From Fimenecus sp036652055 (GTDB lineage: Bacteria; Bacillota; Clostridia; Oscillospirales; Acutalibacteraceae), in the NCBI GenBank assembly GCA_036652055.1, contig JAVVWP010000002.1, positions 1 through 64,000 of the forward strand: a stretch of DNA of 64,000 nucleotides. The letters are read 5' to 3'. Positions 32,674 through 42,285 of the stretch are shown here, piece by piece. Position numbers and translations under genes: made by a program. The notes beneath the pieces are model-generated. The model saw only the letters and a list, made by a program, of their open reading frames with translations. It made no database searches and was not told the DNA's origin. Numbering within the stretch: position 1 is the stretch's first letter; each line of letters starts with the position of its first letter.

Positions 32674-35600
32674 TTATAATACACCATCAATTTTAAGGTC
32701 AGCAATATTTGTCAGCGACATTTTATCACTCGGAACAATAAATGTGCTTTCGATAAGCGCTCTTGCGGCATCAATCGAGGTAAGGCAAGAAGTACCGCTT
32801 TCAACTGAAATTCGGCGGAGTTTAAATCCATCACGCTCAGGAAGTCGACCGTGCGTCGGCGTGTTGATAATAAGCGAAACATCGCCTGCGTGAAGCATAT
32901 CCATAATATTAGGGCTTTCACCTGAAATTTTATTAACAGGTCTAACTTCCATTCCAGCCTCCATAAGCATCTTGCGAGTTCCTGGAGTTGCATAAAATTT
33001 AAAATCAGAGTCTTTAAAGACTTTAAGCATTTCACAAACTTCAGCTTTATCTTTGTCACGAACAGTAACGATAATCTTTCCGTCTTTAGGAAGTGAAACG
33101 CCACCGCCCTCAAACGCTTTTAGAAGTGCCTCATTGTAATCTTGAGATATTCCCAAAACTTCGCCTGTGGACTTCATTTCAGGGCCGAGTGAGGTGTCAG
33201 CACCGACAATTTTTTCAAATGAGAATACAGGAAGTTTAATTGCATAATAGCCACTGTTTCTGAAAAGACCTGTTCCATAGCCCATATCAACTAATTTTTC
33301 GCCGAGCATTGCTCTTGTCGCAAGTGCGATTGCAGGAATGCCTGTAACCTTGCTGATATAAGGAACAGTTCTTGACGAACGAGGATTAACTTCGATAATA
33401 TAAACTTCATCGTGCAAAACGATAAACTGAATGTTCATCATACCAATAACATGAAGGGCAGAGGCAAGACGCTTAGTATAGTCTACCAGTGTTTTCTGAA
33501 CTTTATCGGTAAGTGTAACCGCAGGATAAACTGAAATAGAGTCGCCCGAGTGGATACCTGCTCTGTCGATATGCTCCATAATTCCAGGAATGAGAACATT
33601 TTTTCCATCACAGATTGCATCAACCTCAACCTCTTGCCCCATAAGGTATTTGTCAACCAAAACAGGGTGTTCTGAAAGGTCAGGAATAGTTCTTGTGATT
33701 ATTCCCATAAACTCGACCATATCATCATCACTTGCGGCAATTTGCATTCCTTGACCGCCTAAAACATAGCTTGGGCGAACAAGAACAGGGTAGCCGAGTG
33801 AGTGAGCAGCAGCGAGTGCTTCGTCAATTGTGAATACTGTTTGCCCTTTTGGCCTTGCAATGTCGCAGTATTCAAGAATTTCATCAAAACGCTCTCTGTC
33901 TTCAGCGGCATCAACATGGTCAGCGTCAGTTCCTAAAATTGTAACGCCTAAATCATTGAGTGTTTTTGTAAGCTTGATTGCTGTTTGACCGCCAAACTGA
34001 ACAATAGCTCCGTCAGGATTTTCAAGCTCAACAATGTTGGTAACATATTCAGGAGTGAGTGGCTCAAAATAAAGCTTGTCCGCTATGTCAAAGTCAGTTG
34101 AAACAGTTTCGGGGTTATTGTTTACGATTATGGCTTCACAGCCTGCCTTTTTAAGCGCCCAAACAGAGTGAACAGAGCAATAGTCAAATTCAATTCCTTG
34201 ACCTATTCTAATAGGGCCTGAACCTAAAACCATAATTTTCTTTTTGGTTTTAGCAGTGTTTACTTCGTTTTCAACGCAATAATCAGAATAATAATATGGC
34301 GTTTTTGCCTTAAATTCAGCAGCACAGGTATCAACCACCGAGAATGATGGCTTTATATTCCAAAGGTTTCTAAGATGTTTAATTGAAGATTCGGGAATAC
34401 CAATATTTTTAGCAATGACATCATCGGTAAATCCTAAACGCTTTGCTTCAAGCAATGTGTCTTTGTCGCAAGCACCTGTTTTAAGAAGCTTTTCCATATC
34501 AACAATGATTTTAATTTTATTTAAAAACCACATATCAATTTTAGTTATATCGTGGATTGTTTCTAATGGAATTTCATTGTTTATAGCTGCAGCAACAACA
34601 TAAATTCGAGTATTGTCAATGTTTTTTAGCTGGTTTAATAATTCTTCATCAGAAAGAGCAATAAGATTATCATAAAGCAGGCTCTTTCGGTTTTCTTCGA
34701 GCGAATGCATTGCTTTTTGAAGTGCGGATTCAAACGAACGAGAAATTGCCATAACTTCGCCTGTTGCTTTCATTTGAGTACCAAGAGTTCTTTTTGCGGT
34801 AACAAATTTATCAAAAGGCCATTTTGGGAATTTAACAACGCAGTAATCAAGAGCAGGTTCAAATGACGCAAAGGTTTTGCCTGTAACGGCGTTAGGAATT
34901 TCGTCAAGCCCAAGCCCGAGAGCAATTTTAGCCGCAACTCGTGCTATCGGATAACCTGTTGCCTTTGAAGCAAGTGCAGATGAACGAGAAACACGGGGAT
35001 TAACCTCAATAACTGCATATTGAAATGAGTCAGGGTGCAGTGCATATTGAACATTACAGCCACCAACAATTCCAAGTTCTGAAATTATGTTAAGAGCAGA
35101 CGAACGGAGCATTTGATAGTCTTTATCAGTCAGCGTTTGAGATGGTGCAACAACGATAGAGTCACCAGTATGAACACCGACGGGATCAAGGTTTTCCATA
35201 TTACAAACAGTAATGCAGTTGCCTTTTGAGTCACGCATTACCTCATATTCGATTTCTTTCCAACCTGAAATACATTTTTCAATAAGAACTTGATTAACAC
35301 GAGAAAGCCTAATTCCGTTGGCTGAAATTTCACGAAGTTCTTCTTCATTATCAGCAATTCCACCGCCTGTTCCACCAAGGGTATAAGCAGGGCGAACAAT
35401 AATAGGGTAACCGATTTCGTTTGCAAAGTTTACAGACGCTTCAACGGTTTCACACACAAGCGATTCAATACAAGGCTCACCGATTTTTTCCATAGTATCT
35501 TTAAACTCTTGCCTGTCCTCCGCCTTTTTAATAGCAGAAGCATTTATACCAATAAGACGAACATTGTTTGCCCTTAAAATTCCAAGCTCTTCAAGCTCCA

Positions 35601-35895
35601 TAGCGAGGTTAAGACCTGTTTGACCGCCAAGCGTTGGAAGAATAGAGTCGGGAAGTTCTTTTTCTATTATTTTAGTGAGCGTAGGGATAGTAAGAGGCTC
35701 AATATATACCTTGTCGGCAATATCGCCATCAGTCATTATAGTGGCAGGGTTTGAGTTTACAAGAACAACTTCAACGCCTTCTTCTTTTAAAGAACGACAA
35801 GCTTGTGTTCCAGCATAGTCAAATTCAGCGGCTTGTCCTATAATAATAGGGCCAGAACCGATAACAAGAACTTTTTTAATAGTTTTATCAATCAT
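32674..35895 (-). CDS. carB: Carbamoyl-phosphate synthase large subunit
   Basis: A 1,073-residue enzyme that makes carbamoyl phosphate from bicarbonate, ammonia (from CarA) and two ATP, feeding pyrimidine and arginine synthesis. Two homologous ATP-grasp halves are clear: the first starts KKVLVIGSGPIIIGQAAEFDYAG and the second KKIMVLGSGPIRIGQGIEFDYCS (about 555). The C-terminal MGS-like regulatory domain (about 935-1073) has TPTHGR. Length is normal. Its start overlaps the carA stop by eight bases, as expected for subunits made in equal amounts. Confidence 0.97.
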   Translation of the reverse strand: MIDKTIKKVLVIGSGPIIIGQAAEFDYAGTQACRSLKEEGVEVVLVNSNPATIMTDGDIADKVYIEPLTIPTLTKIIEKELPDSILPTLGGQTGLNLAMELEELGILRANNVRLIGINASAIKKAEDRQEFKDTMEKIGEPCIESLVCETVEASVNFANEIGYPIIVRPAYTLGGTGGGIADNEEELREISANGIRLSRVNQVLIEKCISGWKEIEYEVMRDSKGNCITVCNMENLDPVGVHTGDSIVVAPSQTLTDKDYQMLRSSALNIISELGIVGGCNVQYALHPDSFQYAVIEVNPRVSRSSALASKATGYPIARVAAKIALGLGLDEIPNAVTGKTFASFEPALDYCVVKFPKWPFDKFVTAKRTLGTQMKATGEVMAISRSFESALQKAMHSLEENRKSLLYDNLIALSDEELLNQLKNIDNTRIYVVAAAINNEIPLETIHDITKIDMWFLNKIKIIVDMEKLLKTGACDKDTLLEAKRLGFTDDVIAKNIGIPESSIKHLRNLWNIKPSFSVVDTCAAEFKAKTPYYYSDYCVENEVNTAKTKKKIMVLGSGPIRIGQGIEFDYCSVHSVWALKKAGCEAIIVNNNPETVSTDFDIADKLYFEPLTPEYVTNIVELENPDGAIVQFGGQTAIKLTKTLNDLGVTILGTDADHVDAAEDRERFDEILEYCDIARPKGQTVFTIDEALAAAHSLGYPVLVRPSYVLGGQGMQIAASDDDMVEFMGIITRTIPDLSEHPVLVDKYLMGQEVEVDAICDGKNVLIPGIMEHIDRAGIHSGDSISVYPAVTLTDKVQKTLVDYTKRLASALHVIGMMNIQFIVLHDEVYIIEVNPRSSRTVPYISKVTGIPAIALATRAMLGEKLVDMGYGTGLFRNSGYYAIKLPVFSFEKIVGADTSLGPEMKSTGEVLGISQDYNEALLKAFEGGGVSLPKDGKIIVTVRDKDKAEVCEMLKVFKDSDFKFYATPGTRKMLMEAGMEVRPVNKISGESPNIMDMLHAGDVSLIINTPTHGRLPERDGFKLRRISVESGTSCLTSIDAARALIESTFIVPSDKMSLTNIADLKIDGVL

Positions 35896-36970
35896 CGTAT
35901 TTCCCCTTTGCTACCATTTTTAAAAATCTATCAAACAAAAATGCAGTATCACGAGGGCCTGCATTTGCCTCAGGGTGAAACTGAACTGTGAAAACTGGCT
36001 TTTGGTGATAAACAATTCCCTCAACGGTTTTGTCATTAACATTGATACAGTTAATTTCAGCGTTAGAGGGTAGACCTTTGCCATTAACCATATATCCGTG
36101 ATTTTGCGAGGAAAGATAGGTTTTATCTTCATTTAAGAATTTTACAGGGTGATTTGCACCCCTATGACCATATTTCATTTTTTCTGTTTCACCACCGTTA
36201 GCAAGAGCCATGAGCTGGTGACCAAGGCAAATTGCAAAGGTAGGAATAGAAAAATCATAAAGCTTTTTAATTTCTTTTATTATATTCACACAGTCAGATG
36301 GATCGCCAGGGCCATTAGATAGCATAATCCCATCAGGGCTTGACTTAATAATTTCGTCAGCAGTTGTGAATGATGGATATTCAGTAACAATACAGCCACG
36401 CTTTACAAGGCTGTTTGCAATATTTCTTTTTGTTCCAAAATCTAACAAAGCAATTTTAGCGCCTGTATTTTCAGCTCCTAAAATTCTTTTTTGTGGGAGA
36501 GTTACACTTTCAACAAGACCTTCATGATGAAAATCTTTAATAATTTTCATAAGTCTTTCTTTATCTGAAATGTCATCAGTAATGACACCACGCATTGCAC
36601 CGCTTTCACGAAGCTTTTTAACAACTGCTCTCGTATCAATTCCAGAAACACAAGGAATATGGAATTTAATCATTAAATCCTCAAGAGGCATTGTATTTCT
36701 AAAATTTGACGGAGTGGTACAAAGCTCATGAACAATAAATGCACAGGGTTGAAGCTTCATACTTTCAAAGTCCTCAACGCTTACACCATAGTTGCCAATC
36801 ATAGGATATGTCATAACAATACCTTGCCCTGCATAAGAAGGGTCGGTAAGAATTTCAACATAGCCTGTCATAGAGGTGTTAAAAACCACCTCACACGGGG
36901 TTTCGCGGAAATCTCCACGAGCAATTCCATCATAAATAGAACCATCTTCAAGCATTAAATACGCTTTCAA
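35888..36970 (-). CDS. carA: Carbamoyl-phosphate synthase small subunit
   Basis: A 360-residue glutaminase subunit. The N-terminal domain starts MKAYLMLEDGSIYDG; the class I amidotransferase domain has the nucleophile in FAICLGHQLMA and the His-Glu of VQFHPEANAGP. The start is TTG at 36970, because MKAYL is the conserved CarA N-terminus and the longer frame to 37015 extends into the leader. It passes ammonia to CarB. The leader from the promoter is only about 35 bases, so no PyrR-type attenuator fits. Confidence 0.95.
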   Translation of the reverse strand: MKAYLMLEDGSIYDGIARGDFRETPCEVVFNTSMTGYVEILTDPSYAGQGIVMTYPMIGNYGVSVEDFESMKLQPCAFIVHELCTTPSNFRNTMPLEDLMIKFHIPCVSGIDTRAVVKKLRESGAMRGVITDDISDKERLMKIIKDFHHEGLVESVTLPQKRILGAENTGAKIALLDFGTKRNIANSLVKRGCIVTEYPSFTTADEIIKSSPDGIMLSNGPGDPSDCVNIIKEIKKLYDFSIPTFAICLGHQLMALANGGETEKMKYGHRGANHPVKFLNEDKTYLSSQNHGYMVNGKGLPSNAEINCINVNDKTVEGIVYHQKPVFTVQFHPEANAGPRDTAFLFDRFLKMVAKGKYDD

Positions 36971-37005
36971 AATACACACCAGCCTTTCGATTATCTTAAC
37001 TAAAA

Positions 37006-37034
37006 ATTTTATCATATTTTGTCTTGTTTTTCAA
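37006..37034 (-). promoter_or_regulatory. Promoter of carAB
   Basis: On the minus strand: TTGAAA (37034-37029), 17 bases, TAAAAT (37011-37006). Confidence 0.7.
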
Positions 37035-37054
37035 TACAAAACATTAAAATAAAA

Positions 37055-37075
37055 GCGACGGTAAAATACCATCGC
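37055..37075 (-). terminator. Terminator after the cation exchanger gene
   Basis: A 9-bp stem (37055-37063 with 37067-37075, one G-U) followed on the minus strand by TTTTATTTTAA. It separates the exchanger from carAB. Confidence 0.75.
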
Positions 37076-37081
37076 CAATAT

Positions 37082-38101
37082 CTAAAACGGAAGAAAATGC
37101 AAATTAGAATTTGTAACAAGAACAGCAATGTAACCAACATATATTGAAACCATCAAAACGCCCTGCCAACGACTGAGCTTTTTAAAAATGATGGTCGGAA
37201 TAATCGCAATTGAAATAACCAAAAGGCAAATAGGCATATCGAGAAAAACTGATTGCCTGCCCACGGGAAGATTGCCACCTGTTATGAATGCACAAATAGG
37301 AAGAATCATTGTAAGGTCAATAATGTTTGCACCGATTATATTACCTATCGACAAATCGGATTGTTTTTTTGAAATGGCGGTAATCGTTGTGACAAGCTCG
37401 GGAAGCGATGTTCCGACAGCAATAATAGTAACACCGATAATCGCCTCTGAAACGCCAAAGGATTTAGCAATGATTGTTCCGTCATCAACCAAAAGGTCAG
37501 CACCAACAACAATCCCGACTGCACCAATAGCAAATTTTGTGAGGTTGATTGCTATATCTTTAGGAGTTGCTTTGACATTATCATCTTTATCTATTCCCAT
37601 TGACTTTTTACCGTCAATAATATTTTCAACCATAAACATAATAAATATAGAAAGTAAAATTACACTTTGAACGAAGTTTAAATTTAAGTTATATGAAAAG
37701 ATAAGAAGTGCAACGCTCGCAAAAATCATTAGTGAGCCTTTAAAGGCAATTTCTTTTCGCTTGATAAATGCAGGCATACAAAGAATTGAAATACTCATAA
37801 TAAGACCTACATTAGCAGTAACCGAGCCAACAGCATTTCCGATTGCCATATCGTTTTGACCTTTAGTAGCGGCAATGGCAGAAACTAAAAGCTCGGGAAG
37901 TGTAGTTGCAAAGCTAACAACGGTAGCACCTATTATGAATTTTGGAATACCTGTTGCTTCTGCAATCCAAGTAGCCGCATCAACAAAGATGTCACCGCCT
38001 TTGACAATAAAAAACAATCCACAGGCAAACATTATTAAAACATAAATAATGTTATCACCAGGGATTGAAAATAAAGAAGCGATAGTGTTGGATATATTCA
38101 T
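37082..38101 (-). CDS. CaCA-family cation/Ca2+ exchanger (YrbG-like)
   Basis: A 339-residue membrane protein with about ten helices and the two inverted alpha-repeats of the calcium/cation exchanger superfamily: ATVVSFATTLPELLVS with GNAVGSVTANV (N-half), and VTIIAVGTSLPELVTT with GNIIGANIIDL (C-half). The paired GTSLPE-type and GN-x-x-G motifs hold the ion-binding Glu and Asn residues. It exchanges Na+ or H+ for Ca2+ across the membrane. It is a single gene with its own promoter and terminator. A link to the divergent dipicolinate genes (spore calcium) is possible but not shown. Confidence 0.9.
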   Translation of the reverse strand: MNISNTIASLFSIPGDNIIYVLIMFACGLFFIVKGGDIFVDAATWIAEATGIPKFIIGATVVSFATTLPELLVSAIAATKGQNDMAIGNAVGSVTANVGLIMSISILCMPAFIKRKEIAFKGSLMIFASVALLIFSYNLNLNFVQSVILLSIFIMFMVENIIDGKKSMGIDKDDNVKATPKDIAINLTKFAIGAVGIVVGADLLVDDGTIIAKSFGVSEAIIGVTIIAVGTSLPELVTTITAISKKQSDLSIGNIIGANIIDLTMILPICAFITGGNLPVGRQSVFLDMPICLLVISIAIIPTIIFKKLSRWQGVLMVSIYVGYIAVLVTNSNLHFLPF

Positions 38102-38149
38102 TAAAAAGCGTCACCATTCCTTCTTCTCTTAGTTTTACATACTTTTTAA

Positions 38150-38178
38150 ATTTTATCATATTACACCAATTTAGTCAA
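38150..38178 (-). promoter_or_regulatory. Promoter of the cation exchanger gene
   Basis: On the minus strand: TTGACT (38178-38173), 17 bases, TAAAAT (38155-38150). This is a housekeeping-type promoter, back to back with the sigma-K-like one at 38213. Confidence 0.75.
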
Positions 38179-38212
38179 CACAAAATTAGAAGATAATTGC
38201 AAAAAAATTTTC

Positions 38213-38240
38213 ACAATAAAAAGATTTAAAACATATGATA
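38213..38240 (+). promoter_or_regulatory. Sigma-K-like promoter of dpaAB
   Basis: AC (38213-38214), 17 bases, CATATGATA (38232-38240), which fits the sigma-K pattern (AC, 16-17 bases, CATANNNTA). In Bacillus subtilis the dipicolinate synthase operon is under sigma-K in the mother cell, so sequence and function agree. Confidence 0.65.
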
Positions 38241-38263
38241 GGGATATAAAGGAGCGTGGTAAA

Positions 38264-39097
38264 ATGTACAATCTAATTATGGTGGGTGGGGACAAACGCC
38301 AACTTTATTTAAAAGAATTCTTAAACCAAATGGGATTTTCTGTTTTTGTCTATGGATTTTCAAATGAAGATTCTATCTTTTTGCTTAATGACAAGCTTAA
38401 AGCACCAAATTCAATAGTTATTTTGCCGCTTCCTATGACTCGTGATAAAGAGAATGTTAATTTTTCATTATCAGACGAAGTATTGCCTCTTTCCTTTATT
38501 TCCGAAAGAATGAAAAAAGGCGACGCCCTTTTCGGAGGCATTATTAAAGAAGATTTTAAGAGTGAGCTTACTAATAAAGGAGTAAATGTTATTGACTTCT
38601 ATGACGAGGATTTTATACTTAAAAACGCCTATCTGACAGGTATTTGCACAGTGCGTATTATCCTTGAAAACATAGACTATGATATAAGCACTGCCGCCAT
38701 AGCTTTAACAGGATATGGAAGGACAGGAAAAGAAATTGCAAAAGCACTTAATTCTGTCGGTGCAAATGTAACTGTCATAGCAAGAAACAAAGAGGCTCTA
38801 AACACCGCTTTAACAGATGGATTTAAAGTGTGCAAACTTTCAGACATTTCAAATATAGCAGATAGCTTTGACATTTTAATCAATACCGTTCCTGCGGTGA
38901 TAATAAAAGAAGATACAATAAGCAAGCTTAAAAAAACTACAACTTTGATAGAAATTGCCTCCCCTCCTTTTGGAATAGATTTTGATGAAGCTGAAAAATG
39001 CGGAATTAAAGTCATTAAAGCATTGTCACTTCCCGGAAAATTTGTTCCTAAAACAGCAGGCGAGCTTATAGGAGAAAAAATAGTCAATTATTTGTAG
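38264..39097 (+). CDS. dpaA: Dipicolinate synthase subunit A
   Basis: A 277-residue protein of the SpoVFA/DpaA family: MYNLIMVGGDKRQLYLKEFL at the start, a Rossmann segment IALTGYGRTGKEIAKAL (about 145-165), then EIASPPFGIDF and the end SLPGKFVPKTAGELI. With DpaB it forms dipicolinic acid from the lysine-pathway dihydrodipicolinate in the mother cell; DPA with calcium dehydrates the spore core. AAAGGAG (38248-38254) precedes the ATG. Many Clostridia lack dpaAB and use an Etf-type route, so its presence is informative. Confidence 0.95.
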   Translation: MYNLIMVGGDKRQLYLKEFLNQMGFSVFVYGFSNEDSIFLLNDKLKAPNSIVILPLPMTRDKENVNFSLSDEVLPLSFISERMKKGDALFGGIIKEDFKSELTNKGVNVIDFYDEDFILKNAYLTGICTVRIILENIDYDISTAAIALTGYGRTGKEIAKALNSVGANVTVIARNKEALNTALTDGFKVCKLSDISNIADSFDILINTVPAVIIKEDTISKLKKTTTLIEIASPPFGIDFDEAEKCGIKVIKALSLPGKFVPKTAGELIGEKIVNYL

Positions 39098-39111
39098 AGG
39101 GAGGGAAATAT

Positions 39112-39684
39112 ATGTCCCAATTAAATGTGGGATTTGCAATGTGCGGTTCGTTTTGCACCTTTAGCAAAGCAGTCCCTCAGATAGAAAAGTTAAAAAACGA
39201 AGGATATAATGTAATTCCGATAATGTCAAACAACGCATATACTATTGATACACGCTTTGGAAGTGCAAAAAGCTTTATCGATAGAATTGAAGAAATCACA
39301 GAAAATAAAATAATCGCAACAATTAATGATGCTGAACCAATCGGGCCAAAAAAACTGCTCGATATTTTAGTCGTTGCCCCTTGCACAGGCAACACACTCG
39401 GAAAGCTTGCAAATGGAATAACTGATACTTCAGTAACCCTTGCAGTTAAGGCTCATCTTCGTAATGAAAGACCGGTTGTTCTTGCTGTATCAACAAATGA
39501 CGCTTTGGGTGCGGCTGCAAAAAACATTGGAATGCTATTAAATCAGAAGCTTATCTTTTTTGTACCGATGGAACAAGATGATTTTTTGAATAAATCAAAA
39601 TCAATAGTAGCAAAATTTAATAAAATACCAGAAACAATAAAAGAAGCCTTAGACGGCAAACAAATTCAGCCAATATTAGACTAA
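39112..39684 (+). CDS. dpaB: Dipicolinate synthase subunit B
   Basis: A 190-residue flavoprotein-like protein (SpoVFB/DpaB): LNVGFAMCGSFCTFSKAVPQIE at the start and DILVVAPCTGNTLGKLANGITD in the middle, both typical. It starts 14 bases after dpaA and is the second subunit of dipicolinate synthase. A 14-bp hairpin follows. Confidence 0.95.
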   Translation: MSQLNVGFAMCGSFCTFSKAVPQIEKLKNEGYNVIPIMSNNAYTIDTRFGSAKSFIDRIEEITENKIIATINDAEPIGPKKLLDILVVAPCTGNTLGKLANGITDTSVTLAVKAHLRNERPVVLAVSTNDALGAAAKNIGMLLNQKLIFFVPMEQDDFLNKSKSIVAKFNKIPETIKEALDGKQIQPILD

Positions 39685-39694
39685 ATAGTTTAGA

Positions 39695-39731
39695 AAATGT
39701 GCTTTTTTGACAAAATCAGAAAAGCATATTT
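39695..39731 (+). terminator. Terminator-like hairpin after dpaB
   Basis: A 14-bp stem (39695-39708 with 39718-39731, two G-U) with the arms themselves T- and A-rich; only TTCTT-type bases follow. Confidence 0.6.
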
Positions 39732-39741
39732 CTTGTTGCAA

Positions 39742-39771
39742 TTGACTTATATAGGTATAATATATTATAAT
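39742..39771 (+). promoter_or_regulatory. Promoter of the ABC transporter pair
   Basis: TTGACT (39742-39747), 18 bases, TATAAT (39766-39771), about 115 bases upstream of the ATPase gene. Confidence 0.6.
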
Positions 39772-39888
39772 AATAGAATAGTTATAATTTTTGAAAAATT
39801 GTAACAGATATAAAAAACACTAAAACATAGTTTGCGAGTGTAAAGCACTTATCTAAGCTGAGTTTTTATAGCGGAAGGAATGACAAAA

Positions 39889-40596
39889 ATGAAGTTAATA
39901 ATAAAAGATTTAAAAAAGAATTTCGACAAAAAAGAAGTTCTTAAAAGTATAGATTTCACCTTTGAAACAGGAAAAATATATGGCTTGCTCGGAAAAAACG
40001 GAGCAGGTAAAACAACTCTTTTTAACTGCCTTAATGAGGATATGAAAATAGATGGCGGTTCTTTTTCGCTTGATGATGGCACATCAATTCGAAAGGTTGT
40101 TCCTGACGATATTGGATATGTTCTTTCGACTCCAGTTGTTCCTGAATTTTTAACAGGCTACGAATTTCTTGACTTTTTTATTAATATCAATAAAGAAAAG
40201 CTCAAAAATCCAAAAACGATTGATGAATATTTTGACTTTATGCATATTGATGAAAATGATAGATATAAACTTATTAAAGAATATTCACATGGAATGAAAA
40301 ACAAGATACAGCTACTTGTTAATATTATAGCAAGCCCTGAAATTCTTCTTTTGGACGAGCCTTTGACATCTTTTGATGTTCTTGTTGCTGAAGAAATGAA
40401 AGAGCTGTTAATCCAAATTAAAGGCGAACATATAATAATATTTTCAACTCATATTATGGACCTTGCAGTTGACCTTTGCGATGAAATTGTTATTTTAAAT
40501 AATGGAGTTTTAGAGCAGATTGATAAAAATAATCTTAATGAAGCAGGTCTTAAAAACAAGGTAATCGAAATATTAAAGGGTGAATTGAATGCTTGA
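39889..40596 (+). CDS. ABC transporter ATP-binding protein
   Basis: A 235-residue ATPase with Walker A GKNGAGKTT (about 33-41), an atypical signature YSHGMKNK (about 135) in place of LSGGQ, Walker B ILLLDEPLTSFD and H-loop STHIMD. The shape fits drug- or peptide-exporting ABC-2-type systems. GGAAGGA (39873-39879) points to ATG 39889, not the ATG at 39880, which touches the ribosome site. It overlaps the permease gene by eight bases. Confidence 0.88.
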   Translation: MKLIIKDLKKNFDKKEVLKSIDFTFETGKIYGLLGKNGAGKTTLFNCLNEDMKIDGGSFSLDDGTSIRKVVPDDIGYVLSTPVVPEFLTGYEFLDFFININKEKLKNPKTIDEYFDFMHIDENDRYKLIKEYSHGMKNKIQLLVNIIASPEILLLDEPLTSFDVLVAEEMKELLIQIKGEHIIIFSTHIMDLAVDLCDEIVILNNGVLEQIDKNNLNEAGLKNKVIEILKGELNA

Positions 40597-42163
40597 TACA
40601 TTTAAAAATTCTTTTAAACTTAAAAATACATATACGGCAAATAGTTTTATCTTTTCATTCAAGCAGTTGCCTTTTATAAGGCGACTTGTGCCTGCTTATC
40701 TTTATAATATTAAGGGCGTTAAAATTTTTGCTAATATTATGAGCATTCTCCTTGAAATATTTTTAATTTTTGTGCTTAAGCCACTTTATGTTTATCTTTT
40801 TATTTCTTCTTTTGCACACGCATATGGCACTGGTAGCTCTAACAATTTTATTCATATATTCTTTTTTCTGACAATCAATGGGCTTTTTATGAAAACGGAT
40901 TTTTTAAGCCCGTCAAAAGACAAGTTTTATGCTATCATTCTTATGAGAATGGATGCTAAAAAATACGCACTTTCAGAGTTTATTTATAGCTTGGCGGCAA
41001 GCTTTTTGGGGACGCTTCCTGCATATTTGTATTTTGGCATAAAAATTGGAGTTTCACCTTTCTTATGCGTTATTATGCCTTTGTTTGTTATAACGCTAAA
41101 GACGAGCTATATAGCTTTTATCTTATCTTACTCTGAAAAAACTGGCAAGCGGTTTTTAGGAGGCAGTATCCCATGGCCATTCTGGATATTAGTTTTTGGA
41201 AATCTTATTTTAGCGTATGCTCCTGTATTTTTTGGATTTGCAATTCCACCTATTTGTTTAATAATTGCATTTGCAATTTCAATTGTAACATGTGTATTTG
41301 CAGTTAGGTATCTTTTTAAATTTGACCGCTATCATATTGTATTTAAAAACCTTCTAAATGCAAAAAATGTAATTTTTGAGTTTAATCAAGATGGTGAAGC
41401 TTCAACGCACAGCAGTATTAGTAAGGATTTAGAAAGCAAAAAGGCAGTAGCCTCAAAAAAGCAAGGCTACGCACTTTTTCATGAAATTTTTGTTAAAAGG
41501 CACAGAAAAATTCTTACAAAATCTGCAAAACGAACCGCAGAAATATTTGCTGCTGTTTTAGCTGTTTTGATTGCTGCAGCGTTATTAAGCGAACAAATAA
41601 GCGAGACGATAAATGCAGGCATACTTCAATATTTGTCGCTTTTTGTATTAATAATGTATTTTGTCAATAGAGGGCAAATGATAACTAACGCAATGTTTAT
41701 GAACTGCGACCATAGTATGCTTGTTTATAGATTTTACCGTCAGCCAAAGGCGATTTTAGAACTTTTTTCATTGCGTTTAAAAACAATGATTACTATAAAT
41801 TTAATTCCCTCAAGCGTTATTGCAATAGGGCTTCCTTTAATGCTTTATATTTCAGGAGGAACGGATAACCCTCTTAATTATGTTATACTTTTTGCAACAA
41901 TTATTTCGTTGTCAATTTTCTTTTCAGTTCATCATTTAGTTATATATTATCTATTACAGCCATATAATGTTGAGTTAAAACCAAAAAGTGGGTTGTATAG
42001 AATAGCAAGTATGGGTACTTATTTCGCTTGTTTTTATATAGCTAAAATTCATATGTCAACCTTTGCGTTTGGCTTATCTGTAATTGGATTTACAGTTCTT
42101 TATGTGATTGTAGCACTGATTTTAGCTTATAAATTTGCACCAAAAACATTTAGGCTTAGATAA
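40589..42163 (+). CDS. ABC-2-like membrane permease
   Basis: A 524-residue protein with about 12 predicted membrane segments in two groups separated by a cytoplasmic stretch (about 255-310, EFNQDGEASTHSSISK). It is coupled to the upstream ATPase by an eight-base overlap, so the two form one transporter. I do not recognise a substrate-specific subfamily; bacteriocin-type or lipid-type export are possibilities. The ATPase and permease are the only genes of the unit. Confidence 0.75.
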   Translation: MLDTFKNSFKLKNTYTANSFIFSFKQLPFIRRLVPAYLYNIKGVKIFANIMSILLEIFLIFVLKPLYVYLFISSFAHAYGTGSSNNFIHIFFFLTINGLFMKTDFLSPSKDKFYAIILMRMDAKKYALSEFIYSLAASFLGTLPAYLYFGIKIGVSPFLCVIMPLFVITLKTSYIAFILSYSEKTGKRFLGGSIPWPFWILVFGNLILAYAPVFFGFAIPPICLIIAFAISIVTCVFAVRYLFKFDRYHIVFKNLLNAKNVIFEFNQDGEASTHSSISKDLESKKAVASKKQGYALFHEIFVKRHRKILTKSAKRTAEIFAAVLAVLIAAALLSEQISETINAGILQYLSLFVLIMYFVNRGQMITNAMFMNCDHSMLVYRFYRQPKAILELFSLRLKTMITINLIPSSVIAIGLPLMLYISGGTDNPLNYVILFATIISLSIFFSVHHLVIYYLLQPYNVELKPKSGLYRIASMGTYFACFYIAKIHMSTFAFGLSVIGFTVLYVIVALILAYKFAPKTFRLR

Positions 42164-42185
42164 AAAACAAATAGATAAAAAATTA

Positions 42186-42220
42186 TGAAGCTGAAACAGA
42201 CAAAATCCGTTTCAGCTTCA
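42186..42220. terminator. Terminator between convergent genes
   Basis: A 12-bp perfect stem (42186-42197 with 42209-42220). It lies between the permease (+) and the serine hydrolase (-), and probably serves both. Confidence 0.75.
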
Positions 42221-42285
42221 CAATTTCTAACTACTTTTTTACAATAAATTCAAGATTATTGTAAGTTATTTAAAAAAGCACTTTT

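Noticed and set aside
36971..37015. Longer N-terminus for CarA
   Set aside because: CarA proteins start at MKAYL; the extra residues fall in the short leader next to the promoter.
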